From contig NZ_CP100350.1 of NCBI RefSeq assembly GCF_024204685.1, forward strand, positions 682,001 through 746,000: a stretch of DNA of 64,000 nt, in the 5' to 3' direction. Below are positions 56,832 to 64,000 of the stretch, one piece after another. The position numbers were made by a program, and so were the translations under genes. Position 1 is the stretch's first letter, and the number at the start of each line of letters is the position of its first letter. The notes beneath the pieces were generated by a model. The model was not told the DNA's origin. It made no database searches and worked only from the letters and a program-made list of their open reading frames with translations. The DNA comes from Gilvimarinus sp. DA14 (GTDB lineage Bacteria > Pseudomonadota > Gammaproteobacteria > Pseudomonadales > Cellvibrionaceae).

Positions 56832-57226
56832 ACCAAGGCCCCCGCATCAGCAATTTGATCCCAGGCACTTTTTATTTCACCCAGCAACTGTCCGCACTCG
56901 TCCAGCAGCTCGGGCTTGTTCTGCCGGTTGGCCTGAATCATGGTGCGGATAATATAATCATAGATCTGATCTAAATTGGCAGCCAGATCGCCGCCCTCGT
57001 TATCGTTAAGGCTGCCCTGTAAGCCCTGAATAATTTTGATTGCTTTACTGATCAGCTCACCTTTTAAGGCGATGTCGCTGCGCAACATAGCGCCTTTAGC
57101 CTGGGCGATTCGCTCCAGAGCGCCTTCAAATAACATTTGAATTAGCCGGTGTGGGGATGCGTCGACAACGCTCGACTGTACATTGACCTGCTGATATTGC
57201 CTTGCCGCTGCACTGTAGGGACTCAT
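56828..57226 (-). CDS. fliS: Flagellar chaperone FliS
   Basis: The first FliS copy after fliD has 132 residues: AARQYQQVNVQSSVVDASPH, RLIQMLFEGALERIAQAKGA, KAIKIIQGLQGSLNDNEGGD and LDQIYDYIIRTMIQANRQNK, all conserved FliS features. It retains the family pattern better than the second copy, so it is the likelier flagellin chaperone. It is preceded by a sigma-28-type promoter about 50 bases upstream and overlaps the FliT-like gene. Confidence 0.93.
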   Translation of the reverse strand: MSPYSAAARQYQQVNVQSSVVDASPHRLIQMLFEGALERIAQAKGAMLRSDIALKGELISKAIKIIQGLQGSLNDNEGGDLAANLDQIYDYIIRTMIQANRQNKPELLDECGQLLGEIKSAWDQIADAGALV

Positions 57227-57274
57227 AAGCTGCTTCTCTTATCGCGTTTTTAACACCCTTGGGGGCCTGTAAAG

Positions 57275-57301
57275 CTAACGACCTGCGAGCGAAAAACTTT
57301 A
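57275..57301 (-). promoter_or_regulatory. Candidate sigma-28 promoter of fliS
   Basis: The minus strand has TAAAGTTT (perfect FliA -35), 11 bases, then GTCGTTAG (five of eight positions of GCCGATAA). It lies in the fliD-fliS gap and would give a leader of about 45 nt. Confidence 0.6.
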
Positions 57302-57380
57302 GATAATTAGCCAATAAAAACTGAGAAAACTCGATGCAAACCTAAAGTGCGGGCAACAGTTTGACAGGAGCACAAAAGCC

Positions 57381-57405
57381 AAGAGGCAAGTCTTATTTGC
57401 CTCTT
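57381..57405 (-). terminator. Probable terminator downstream of fliD
   Basis: AAGAGGCAA pairs with TTGCCTCTT around a seven-base loop, ten bases past the fliD stop. The following minus-strand bases GGCTTTTG form only a weak T run, so read-through into fliS is possible. Confidence 0.65.
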
Positions 57406-57414
57406 TTGAGGGCG

Positions 57415-59427
57415 CTATTTTTTCGCGGTAAAGGGCAAGCGATCGTTAATATCTTCGAGAAATGACCCGGTATTATTCAGGTTATTGACGATCAACTCCA
57501 TTGCCAAAAATTGGCTCTCGAGGCGGGCGCGGTAAGCGTCGGTGCGCCGTTCAAGATCGGTACGGTCATCTTCAATATCGCTCAGATCCTGCTCGATATT
57601 GTCTTCACGTGTGGCGATTAAACCATTGCTGGATAAGAAGCTGTTAATCAAGCTGCTCATACCACCGGAAAAGCCGCGCGAAAAATTTATATTGGCGGTG
57701 GTTGCTCCCTCTTTGACCTTCAGTGCTAAACCCTCAGCGGGGCTACCAAGTTTTGGCAGCAATACCTGGCCCGAGCCAAAGGCCACTTCGCCGTTGACCG
57801 TCCCCGCTACGTTAGTGCCTGCAACGCCTGCCGCTACGCTAAGGCCGAGCTCTGCGGCATCGGCGCCCACACTGGTAATTTCGACACGGCTGCTACTACC
57901 GTAAGCATCGGAGGTAAACGTTAGCGCACTGCCATCAAAATCTACCGCGACTTGAGTTCTTGTGCCAGCGATGTCCTCACTAGCGTTAATCAGAGATTCA
58001 ATCTCGGCGGCCAATTCGGCGCCACTGGCGTAAACCGTTCCATCAGGCAGGCTTATCTGTGCGGTTTTGTCATCAATTTCTATCTCGAAGCTATAATCTT
58101 TACCGGTGGTATCCAGAGGAAAACCTGCCGTTGCTGCACCGGCAAGACTGCCGCGGCTGGGCTGCTGGGTGATCACCACCTCGTAATTACCGGGCTGGCT
58201 GTTCTGAGTAAAGTTGGTGACCTCAATGGCGGCTGCATCCGAGCTCGTTTGCGGCACAAACAGATCCCGCACCAAGTCGTAGTTCTGCGACATTACCGCA
58301 TTAAAGTTGGTATTGACCCGCGCCGGGTCCTCATTGATAGACAAGGTGCCGTCTTTGACATTGGTTTGAATACCCAGCTGCGCCAAAGTAGCAAAGCCAT
58401 CATCGATACCCGGCACCGATGCACTGATGATGTTGCGCACCCTGTCGATAATATTGTCGGCCATCGAATCATTGTACAAACTGCCAAACTCGCCGGTTTC
58501 ATCATTGACGCCCACCAGCTGCTCCACCGCACCCAAAAAGGTGTTGTAGGCTTCGACAAACTCACGGATGGCCGTTTCTGCCAGCGCCCGGTCGTTACCA
58601 ATGGTGATGTTGACCGTTTCGCTAGAGGCGCTAAACAAATCCATCGACAGGCCATTAATGACATCATCGACACTGTTGGTTTCGCGAGTCACCTGCAAAC
58701 CATTGACACGCAAAATGGCATCTTTACCCTCTTGCTGTTGGGTCATGTTTTGACTCAGGGCATTAAAGTCAAATTGAGCTAACCCAGGGGCGCTGGCGTC
58801 TTCAGTGGCAGTTAGTTCGATTTCGTTACTAGCGCCAGTGGGGCTGGTGAGCAGCAAGCGATAATCACTGCCATCGCTGACAATACTGGCCTGTACCCCT
58901 ACCCCCGCATCGTTAATAGCGTCGCGCAGGCCCTCAAGCGTATTGTTAGAGTCGTCAATGGTAATCGTGGCGCCGGATTTTTCGGTATCCACGGCAAAAC
59001 TGTCTAACGCGGCGTTCCAGTCACCAAAGCGCAGGGTAATCTCGCCTTTGCCTATTTCGGCATCGGTACTGGCAAAGCCGCCGCTGGCGACAGACTGGGA
59101 TTGCGCGATCTGCTCTACTTTTACTTGATAGCTACCGGCCACTGCGCTCGAGGTCAGCTCGGTCAGTGCCAGCAGCGAGGTGTCCGGCACAGAAACGGAT
59201 TTGGCGTCGAAGGTGTCCGCGCTACCCAACTGCGCTACAGAGCCCTCGAGCTCTGACAGTGCGCTGCGTAGCAGACCGTAATCGGATATCTGGGTTTCAA
59301 GCTTGGTCTCGCGAGAGTTGAGGCGGTTTTCCTCCGGCGCGCGGTTAATACTCACCAAGTCATTAATTAAGTTGGTGGTATCAATGCCCGAGCCTCCGCC
59401 CAAACTACTGATGATGTTGTTTGCCAT
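57415..59427 (-). CDS. fliD: Flagellar filament cap protein FliD, enlarged
   Basis: FliD caps the filament and folds flagellin at the tip. The 670-residue protein has the conserved N-terminus (SSLGGGSGIDTTNLINDLV), a FliD_N coiled coil and the C-terminal helices (GLIATREDNIEQDLSDIEDD, LESQFLAMELIVNNLNN). It is about 200 residues longer than E. coli (468) or P. aeruginosa FliD. The extra length is at about 395-545 and resembles the first FLG_IN-type module: SSAVAGSYQVKVEQIAQ (93-109) matches NSQPGNYEVVITQQPS (409-424), suggesting a duplicated surface domain. Confidence 0.95.
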   Translation of the reverse strand: MANNIISSLGGGSGIDTTNLINDLVSINRAPEENRLNSRETKLETQISDYGLLRSALSELEGSVAQLGSADTFDAKSVSVPDTSLLALTELTSSAVAGSYQVKVEQIAQSQSVASGGFASTDAEIGKGEITLRFGDWNAALDSFAVDTEKSGATITIDDSNNTLEGLRDAINDAGVGVQASIVSDGSDYRLLLTSPTGASNEIELTATEDASAPGLAQFDFNALSQNMTQQQEGKDAILRVNGLQVTRETNSVDDVINGLSMDLFSASSETVNITIGNDRALAETAIREFVEAYNTFLGAVEQLVGVNDETGEFGSLYNDSMADNIIDRVRNIISASVPGIDDGFATLAQLGIQTNVKDGTLSINEDPARVNTNFNAVMSQNYDLVRDLFVPQTSSDAAAIEVTNFTQNSQPGNYEVVITQQPSRGSLAGAATAGFPLDTTGKDYSFEIEIDDKTAQISLPDGTVYASGAELAAEIESLINASEDIAGTRTQVAVDFDGSALTFTSDAYGSSSRVEITSVGADAAELGLSVAAGVAGTNVAGTVNGEVAFGSGQVLLPKLGSPAEGLALKVKEGATTANINFSRGFSGGMSSLINSFLSSNGLIATREDNIEQDLSDIEDDRTDLERRTDAYRARLESQFLAMELIVNNLNNTGSFLEDINDRLPFTAKK

Positions 59428-59472
59428 GACCTACTCCGCGAAAACGCTGAAATAAACTGCCCGTATACCCCT

Positions 59473-59499
59473 ATATCGACCCAGTAGAAAGAAACTTTA
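59473..59499 (-). promoter_or_regulatory. Sigma-28 (FliA) promoter of fliD
   Basis: The minus strand carries TAAAGTTT, 11 bases, GTCGATAT, closely matching the FliA consensus TAAAGTTT-N11-GCCGATAA (perfect -35, -10 with two changes). It lies between the flaG terminator and fliD with a leader of about 40 nt. Confidence 0.85.
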
Positions 59500-59503
59500 G
59501 CCC

Positions 59504-59530
59504 ATAAAAAAAGGTGCCCGGGGGCACCTT
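59504..59530 (-). terminator. Rho-independent terminator downstream of flaG
   Basis: AAGGTGCCC and GGGCACCTT form a nine-base-pair stem followed on the minus strand by TTTTTTAT. It lies about 17 bases past the flaG stop, and the fliD promoter begins immediately after it. Confidence 0.92.
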
Positions 59531-59547
59531 AAAGCGTTGGTTTGACT

Positions 59548-59937
59548 CTATGCCTGAGCAGTCAGTAAAGGTACCGGCTCATCTGCATTCAATTCACGGG
59601 CCAGCTTTAGGAAAATCTCGTCAGGAATTTGCCGAATCAGCTCTTGGGTAGAGCTATCAACCACTCTCACGATGGTGTCGCCTGAGTCACTGTCGTAGCT
59701 GAACTGCAAGTCGCGCTGGGTAGACTGTATGAACTCGTTCATATGTGCTACCGCTTGCTTGACACTCTCTTGAAAATCCCCTGCAGAGACCTTCTGCCGT
59801 TGTTCCGCCTCGGGCTTTTGACCTTCCGGCGGCAAACTTTTACCGCTTTGATTGGCGGCGCCTGCCTGTGCTGATGAAGCCGCCCCAGTATTAACGGGCG
59901 TTATTCGCTCCGCTCCTGTTGCGCTCACTTCATTCAT
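59548..59937 (-). CDS. flaG: Flagellin-linked protein FlaG
   Basis: FlaG affects filament length in several polar flagellates by an unclear mechanism. The 129-residue protein has a low-complexity N-terminus (residues 1-60) and a conserved C-terminal FlaG domain: AVAHMNEFIQSTQRDLQFSY, TIVRVVDSSTQELIRQIPDE, EIFLKLARELN. It sits between fliC and fliD, its usual place. The start follows 54 bases after fliC, behind a weak hairpin, so it may be transcribed by read-through from the flagellin promoter. Confidence 0.93.
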   Translation of the reverse strand: MNEVSATGAERITPVNTGAASSAQAGAANQSGKSLPPEGQKPEAEQRQKVSAGDFQESVKQAVAHMNEFIQSTQRDLQFSYDSDSGDTIVRVVDSSTQELIRQIPDEIFLKLARELNADEPVPLLTAQA

Positions 59938-59960
59938 AGCTTAGTCCTCAATCAATGAAA

Positions 59961-59980
59961 CCCGCCGGTAACCCGGCGGG
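59961..59980 (-). terminator. Hairpin downstream of fliC, probable partial terminator
   Basis: CCCGCCGG pairs with CCGGCGGG around TAAC, 11 bases past the fliC stop. The following TTTCATTGATT is only partly T-rich, which fits a leaky terminator that lets a fraction of fliC transcripts continue into flaG. Confidence 0.65.
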
Positions 59981-59991
59981 CCGATTCAGTC

Positions 59992-61758
59992 TTACTGCAG
60001 CAGAGACAGAACTTGCTGCGGACGTGAGTTAGCCTGGGCCAGCATGGCGGTAGCCGCCTGCTGCAGTACCTGGGCTTTACTCAGGTTGGCGGTTTCTTTG
60101 GCGAAGTCCGCATCCATAATCCGCGATTTGGCCGCTGAGGTCTTCTCTGACACGTTGGTCAGGTTAGACACGGTGAAGTCCAAGCGGTTGTTTACAGCAC
60201 CCAAGTCGGCGCGGGTTTCACTTACCTGGCCAATGGCTTCATCGAGGATACCAATGGCTTTTTGTGCGCCCGCGGCGGTTGAGATGTCAATACTGGCAAC
60301 AGAACCCGCGCCCGAGGCAGAATTACGCTCTTGCAGGCCAGTGTCGGTAGCAATTGTGCCAGCCGCATTGTCACCATACTTAATGCTCAAGTCACCACTG
60401 GTACTACCCAGAGCGATTGCTGCTGTACCTTGTTCACCCTGGAACGCAACCACGCCAGTCAGGTTGCTGACTTTGTTGATAGCTTCGATAAGGTTATCTG
60501 CCTGCTCGTCGGCATCAGCACCGGCATCAACTTTACCGATTGCAACACCGTTGATGATCAGGTCGCCTTCTTTCAGATCATTCTGAGTGGTTGTGGTAGC
60601 ACCCTGCAGGTTGCCTTCGTTATCCACGGCATCCAAACCCAAGGCGGCGAGGTTGGTCATCATGGTCGCTGTGGCAGCAGCATCATCACCACCCTCAACT
60701 TTTACGCCAGCACCGTCACTGCTAGTGTCATTGAAACTCAAGCGGAAGTTTCCGTCTGATTCAGTGCCGTCAAAGCCAGCGGCGTCTAGCGCTGCAGTAC
60801 CACTACCCGTAACCGTGATTGATACCACGTTTTCTTGGGAAAGCACCAAGCGGCCCTTATCGTTCAAGCTCGCACTAACGGTAGTGTCATCATTAATTTT
60901 CTGTACCAGTTCTTCCATATTGTTGGTGCCAGTCAACACAAACGATTGCGCGTTGCCATCACCGTCAGTCACAGCGATAGTCAGGGTGTCTGTGCCGGCA
61001 GTCAACTGGCCATCACCAGTGCTCAAGCCCTCGGTTGATACCAGAGCGCTCGCTTCCACGTTCTTACCTTCCAGGTCAGAATTGATGGTTGCCAACTTTT
61101 CATTAAGCGTGGTACCAGCTGCAGCATCAGCCAGGCTGCTAAGAGCTACATCATTCACGTAAAGCGTGGTGTCAGCATCAGCACCAGTGAAAGCGCTCAG
61201 TGCAGCAAGACCGGTTGAGGCTTCGCCCACCACATCGCCAGAGCTGCCGCCCAGAGAGTTAGCACTGAACGAACCAACAGACACGCTGATGGTTTGATTC
61301 TGCTCAGAACCCACTTGCAGGGCAGTGTCTTTCAGGCTGCCATCAAGCAGAGCCTGACCGTTAAAGGTGGTTTCTTTTGCGATACGACCCAACTCCGCTT
61401 TTAACTGCTGAGCTTCAGAGTCCAGGCGTGCGCGGTCGTCGTTAGAGTAGATGCCGTTAGCAGACTGTACCGACAGTTCACGCATACGCTGCAGAATGTT
61501 GGTCACCTCTTGCAGGGCACCTTCTGCGGTTTGAATCATTGACACGCCGTCGTTAGCGTTACGAACCGCTTGGTCCAGACCGCGTACCTGTGAGGTCATG
61601 CGGTTAGCAATGGCGAGGCCAGCGGCATCGTCTTTAGCAGAGTTAATGCGGTTACCGGACGACAGACGCTCGGTTGCTTGGTCGAGAGCGTTGCCTGATT
61701 GCAACAGCTGGCGCTGAGTATTCAGGGAGGCAACGTTGGTATTAATTACTAGAGCCAT
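59992..61758 (-). CDS. fliC: Flagellin FliC
   Basis: This is the filament subunit. The 588-residue protein has conserved D0/D1 ends: N-terminal MALVINTNVASLNTQRQLLQ to about 165, including LQRMRELSVQSANG (the TLR5-contact region of other flagellins), and C-terminal residues from about 490 (AIGILDEAIGQVSETRADLG through SRPQQVLSLLQ). The middle 165-485 is a variable, Ala/Gly/Asp/Thr-rich surface domain with two hook IN-like segments (about 254-325 and 396-455). It is longer than the common 490-residue flagellins. It is the only flagellin gene seen in the window and has a strong sigma-28 promoter. Confidence 0.98.
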   Translation of the reverse strand: MALVINTNVASLNTQRQLLQSGNALDQATERLSSGNRINSAKDDAAGLAIANRMTSQVRGLDQAVRNANDGVSMIQTAEGALQEVTNILQRMRELSVQSANGIYSNDDRARLDSEAQQLKAELGRIAKETTFNGQALLDGSLKDTALQVGSEQNQTISVSVGSFSANSLGGSSGDVVGEASTGLAALSAFTGADADTTLYVNDVALSSLADAAAGTTLNEKLATINSDLEGKNVEASALVSTEGLSTGDGQLTAGTDTLTIAVTDGDGNAQSFVLTGTNNMEELVQKINDDTTVSASLNDKGRLVLSQENVVSITVTGSGTAALDAAGFDGTESDGNFRLSFNDTSSDGAGVKVEGGDDAAATATMMTNLAALGLDAVDNEGNLQGATTTTQNDLKEGDLIINGVAIGKVDAGADADEQADNLIEAINKVSNLTGVVAFQGEQGTAAIALGSTSGDLSIKYGDNAAGTIATDTGLQERNSASGAGSVASIDISTAAGAQKAIGILDEAIGQVSETRADLGAVNNRLDFTVSNLTNVSEKTSAAKSRIMDADFAKETANLSKAQVLQQAATAMLAQANSRPQQVLSLLQ

Positions 61759-61852
61759 GAGTAATCTCCTAAGTTATTTCCTGTTCACAGTCTTGCCAGC
61801 TGTGATCAGCCGATTATTGAAGCCGGTGAATGGGTTTTGGCTTCTGTGTAGG

Positions 61853-61879
61853 TTATCGGTCTGGTTCGGGGAAGCTTTA
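61853..61879 (-). promoter_or_regulatory. Sigma-28 (FliA) promoter of fliC
   Basis: The minus strand reads TAAAGCTT, 11 bases, ACCGATAA, with one or two deviations from the FliA consensus in total. It leaves a leader of about 90 nt in which AGGAG precedes the ATG; a second GGA lies in ACAGGAAAT. Confidence 0.88.
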
Positions 61880-61945
61880 GGATTTTTTACTATCTTTTTT
61901 ACAGGCCTCTAAGGCTTTGTTTTTATTGAAAAAAGACGGCATTAC

Positions 61946-62275
61946 TCAGGTTTTCTGGTAGGCTTTTACCGCTTTATCCCCTTTGACGGTTTGGCGGTGG
62001 CTTTGTTGTAACTGCTGCTTGTGGGTTTGCGCCAAGGCTACCAGGTGTTGATTTTGCTCGCCGAGCTGCTGCAGTCGCCGGCTCAGTGCCAGGCTCTCAT
62101 CCTGTGGCAAAGACTCTACGGCTAACTCATTAAGCTGAGCGAGCAGCCGATCGCGAACAGCCAGCTCGCGATTAAACTCATCCCATTCGCCAGATACAGC
62201 GCATTTTGCCAAACGGGCGTTGACCCGCTCAGCCTGATCGATAATTGACGACCATCTCGCAGCACTGTCACTCAC
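61946..62275 (-). CDS. Small helical protein between flgL and fliC (chaperone-like)
   Basis: The 109-residue product is predicted to be entirely helical and charged, from SDSAARWSSIIDQAERVNAR to a basic C-terminus (VKGDKAVKAYQKT). It has no signal peptide or known motif. The length and heptad-like pattern are similar to FliT or FlgN chaperones, and it lies 12 bases after flgL and upstream of the fliC promoter, so a chaperone role for FlgKL or FliC is plausible. This is inference from context only. Confidence 0.65.
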   Translation of the reverse strand: MSDSAARWSSIIDQAERVNARLAKCAVSGEWDEFNRELAVRDRLLAQLNELAVESLPQDESLALSRRLQQLGEQNQHLVALAQTHKQQLQQSHRQTVKGDKAVKAYQKT

Positions 62276-62287
62276 ACGGGGCTCCGG

Positions 62288-63544
62288 TTAAGAGATATAA
62301 CTAAACAGCGATAAACTGGCGACTTTGACAAAGCTTTTCTGCGCCGCCGAAAGCACTAACTCTTGCATTTCCAAACGGGTGGAGGCCTCAGCATAGTCAA
62401 GCGCTTCGAGATCGTTCAGTACAATTTCGGTGTACAGCTTACTGTCGATATTCTGTTCGCGCGTACTTTCCAGCGTATTCAGCCGTGCACCAACCTCGCC
62501 CTGTACAACCGAAATATTGGTTACCGAGTTTTCCAGGTTAGCCAGGGTTTGTGCTACAATTTCATCCAGGTACGCCTTGCTCTCGGGGGTTTCATCCACC
62601 GCATCCATAGCCTGACTCAGGCGGGTTAAGGTGGTAGCCAGACTCTGCTTATTAGTGCTGGTTAAACTGAAACTATCGCCAGGCACAGTTCCGGCGCCCG
62701 GATAGGGTTGACCGGTGATAGTAAAACTCGCCCCGGCCACCTCTATAGGTTGCCCACTGACAAAAGTTTGCTGATCATGGCCCGGCATCACCAGGCCGGT
62801 AGTGCGATTAGTAATGGTGTAAACCGTCTCTCCTGCCACCTCGCTAAAGGACACGAGCAGGTTATCAGGGTATAGCTCGTCAAAACTGTCCTGATCCGTC
62901 ACTCGGCCCACGCTGATACGAGCAGCGGGCTCAGAGCGGTTGTTCGGGTTGGCCTCGGTAAAAAAAGTGGTGTTTTCACTGGGAATATCCATAAACACCC
63001 TTTTGCCGGAATCGCTAACGTCCACCGCGACACTGCCCGAGGCGTTAATTTGCCGCTGGCCCTCGTCGCCATGATAGCTAAACTGCCCTTCCGCATTGCG
63101 GGTAAATGGCTGAGTACTGCCCTGGTAGCCGGCAAATATGTACTGCCCGGCGGCATTGCGGGTGTTTTGTAAGTTCAGTAACTCATCGATACGGCTATTG
63201 GTTTCAGCCACCAGAGCCTTGTAATCATTAGGCGTCAGCACTGCCGTATTACCAGCGCTGACCGCCAGCTCTTGCATCCGCTGCACCAGTGTCAATACGC
63301 TGTTGAGAGCTGTTTCTTCAAGGTTAAGGCTGTTTTCGGCTACATCAATGTTTTTGATGTACTGGTCAATACGCGACACTTCTTCATTCAATTGAAGAAT
63401 TTGGGTCGCCGCAACCGGGTCGTCCGCTGGACTCAGGATACGCTTACCCGAAGCCATCTGCTCCTGAGTTTTGGTCAACGCCGTTTGGGCATTGTTCATG
63501 CCGATATTAGCGATATTGTATATTTGCGATGTTGCCACACGCAT
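62288..63544 (-). CDS. flgL: Flagellar hook-filament junction protein FlgL
   Basis: FlgL (HAP3) forms the junction between hook and filament. The 418-residue protein has a flagellin-like N-terminus (MRVATSQIYNIANIGMNNAQ, QMASGKRILSPADDPVAATQ, VQRMQELAVSAGNTAV) and C-terminus (EIVLNDLEALDYAEASTRLE, MQELVLSAAQKSFVKVASLS, LFSYIS). It follows flgK after 58 bases that contain a short tandem repeat. Confidence 0.95.
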   Translation of the reverse strand: MRVATSQIYNIANIGMNNAQTALTKTQEQMASGKRILSPADDPVAATQILQLNEEVSRIDQYIKNIDVAENSLNLEETALNSVLTLVQRMQELAVSAGNTAVLTPNDYKALVAETNSRIDELLNLQNTRNAAGQYIFAGYQGSTQPFTRNAEGQFSYHGDEGQRQINASGSVAVDVSDSGKRVFMDIPSENTTFFTEANPNNRSEPAARISVGRVTDQDSFDELYPDNLLVSFSEVAGETVYTITNRTTGLVMPGHDQQTFVSGQPIEVAGASFTITGQPYPGAGTVPGDSFSLTSTNKQSLATTLTRLSQAMDAVDETPESKAYLDEIVAQTLANLENSVTNISVVQGEVGARLNTLESTREQNIDSKLYTEIVLNDLEALDYAEASTRLEMQELVLSAAQKSFVKVASLSLFSYIS

Positions 63545-63572
63545 GGCTGCTACCTTTGCTTGGCTACTGAGT

Positions 63573-63618
63573 CGGTTAAATAGCGTTAATCGTTAAATAG
63601 CGTTAAATAGCGTTAATC
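63573..63618. repeat. Short tandem repeat across the flgK end and flgK-flgL gap
   Basis: Units of GTTAAATAGC and GTTAATC recur: GTTAAATAGCGTTAATC, then GTTAAATAGCGTTAAATAGC and GTTAATC, over 46 bases. The repeat includes the last codons and the stop of flgK. It looks like a replication-slippage product of the gene's own 3' end, giving several extra in-frame or near-frame stops. Confidence 0.8.
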
Positions 63619-64000
63619 AGAGTATCGAACAATTCTCGGGCGACGGATATCACCCGCGCGTTAGCACTATAGGCCTGTTCAAATTTAATTAAATTGGCCG
63701 CTTCTTCATCTAGATTGACTCCCGAAATACTGTCTCGCAGTGCCTGAGTTTGCTCAAGTAAACTTTTACTGGCCTCGGTGTTGGTGTTCGATAAATTGCT
63801 CTTAGTGCCTACATCTTCCACCAGCCGGCCGTAAGCCTGGGCAAAACTCAACGAGTCGTCACCTATCGTTCCCTGCGTTTCTAAGGCGGCGAAGTTGAGG
63901 CCATTGCGGTTATCGTTGCTGGCGTCATTGTTGAAGTCGATAGTGAATATATCGCCCGCTTCCGGCTGACCTTTAATGCTCACCTGAAAGCCCATGTAAT
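63603..64000 (-). CDS. flgK: Flagellar hook-associated protein FlgK, C-terminal fragment (runs off the right edge)
   Basis: The visible 132 codons are the end of FlgK (HAP1), the junction protein next to the hook. FQVSIKGQPEAGDIFTIDFN, followed by NDNRNGLNFAALET, is the typical C-terminal region, and the last 45 residues (NLDEEAANLIKFEQAYSANA, RVISVARELFDTLINAI) form the conserved D0 helix. The frame is open to the window end. The order flgK-flgL matches other gammaproteobacteria. Confidence 0.95.
   Translation of the reverse strand, partial: YMGFQVSIKGQPEAGDIFTIDFNNDASNDNRNGLNFAALETQGTIGDDSLSFAQAYGRLVEDVGTKSNLSNTNTEASKSLLEQTQALRDSISGVNLDEEAANLIKFEQAYSANARVISVARELFDTLINAI

Noticed and set aside
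57952-58782. 276-codon open frame on the plus strand opposite fliD
   Set aside because: It is antisense to clearly coding fliD, has no recognisable motif and looks like a codon-bias shadow; no SD or promoter was found.
61900-61945. Terminator between the small chaperone-like gene and fliC
   Set aside because: Only a four-base-pair stem (GCCT/AGGC) is seen, with no T run on the minus strand.
1-64000. Mobile elements, prophage, CRISPR arrays, toxin-antitoxin or defence systems, tRNA and rRNA genes
   Set aside because: No transposase, integrase, terminal inverted repeats, spaced direct repeats or structural-RNA signatures were recognised; all long coding frames are accounted for by core housekeeping or flagellar families.

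Overview
The window is chromosomal DNA of a gammaproteobacterium related to Pseudomonas, most likely a marine or cellulolytic Cellvibrionales-type organism. This rests on gene content and order: gyrA-mtaD-ubiG-mupP-yciK, cmk/rpsA/ihfB/lapAB, cheYZAB-motCD-parC-parP-cheW, and fleQSR-fliEFGHIJ-hptB/hsbR/hsbA-fliKLMNOPQR-flhBAF-flhG-fliA all follow Pseudomonas patterns, with local differences. The genus cannot be fixed by reading alone. I see no insertion sequence, prophage, tRNA, rRNA or CRISPR array. Nearly every base is in compact, mostly minus-strand operons.

Region 1 (1-12.8 kb) holds sugar-nucleotide and housekeeping genes: a truncated manC at the left edge, ugd, lapB, lapA, ihfB, rpsA, galU, manB, cmk, pyrF, a secreted ComEA-like helix-hairpin-helix protein, cysN and cysD. 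ManB plus ManC make GDP-mannose, and GalU plus Ugd make UDP-glucose and UDP-glucuronate. These are envelope or exopolysaccharide precursors, so a polysaccharide locus may continue to the left. Region 2 (12.9-21.3 kb) holds tyrA, pheA and gyrA on the minus strand, divergent from the plus-strand operon mtaD-ubiG-mupP-yciK.

Region 3 (21.3-64 kb) is an almost complete polar-flagellum and chemotaxis locus, all on the minus strand. In transcription order it holds flgK (partial), flgL, a small chaperone-like gene, fliC, flaG, fliD, fliS, a FliT-like gene, a second fliS, fleQ, fleS, fleR, fliE-J, hsbA, hsbR, hptB, fliK, fliL-R, flhB, flhA, flhF, flhG, fliA, cheY, cheZ, cheA, cheB, motC, motD, parC, parP, cheW and a DUF2802 gene. 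By eye I found sigma-54 (-24/-12) promoters before fliE, fliK, fliL and flhA, and sigma-28 (FliA) promoters before fliC, fliD, fliS and cheY. These fit a FleQ -> FleSR/RpoN -> FliA cascade. A FleQ-box-like palindrome lies upstream of fleQ itself.

The most interesting signal is in CheA. The usual P2 (CheY/CheB-docking) domain is not visible. In its place the P1-P3 linker carries four tandem copies of an acidic helical motif (I-S-D-D-E-F-E-A-L-L-D) that closely resembles the CheY-binding N-terminal peptide of FliM and the CheY-binding C-terminal peptide of CheZ, both encoded in this window. Other points worth checking are a FliD with an apparently duplicated domain, two FliS paralogues, manB-galU between cmk and rpsA, a gyrA-pheA-tyrA block lacking serC, hisC and aroA, and a strong-SD TTG start for hptB.
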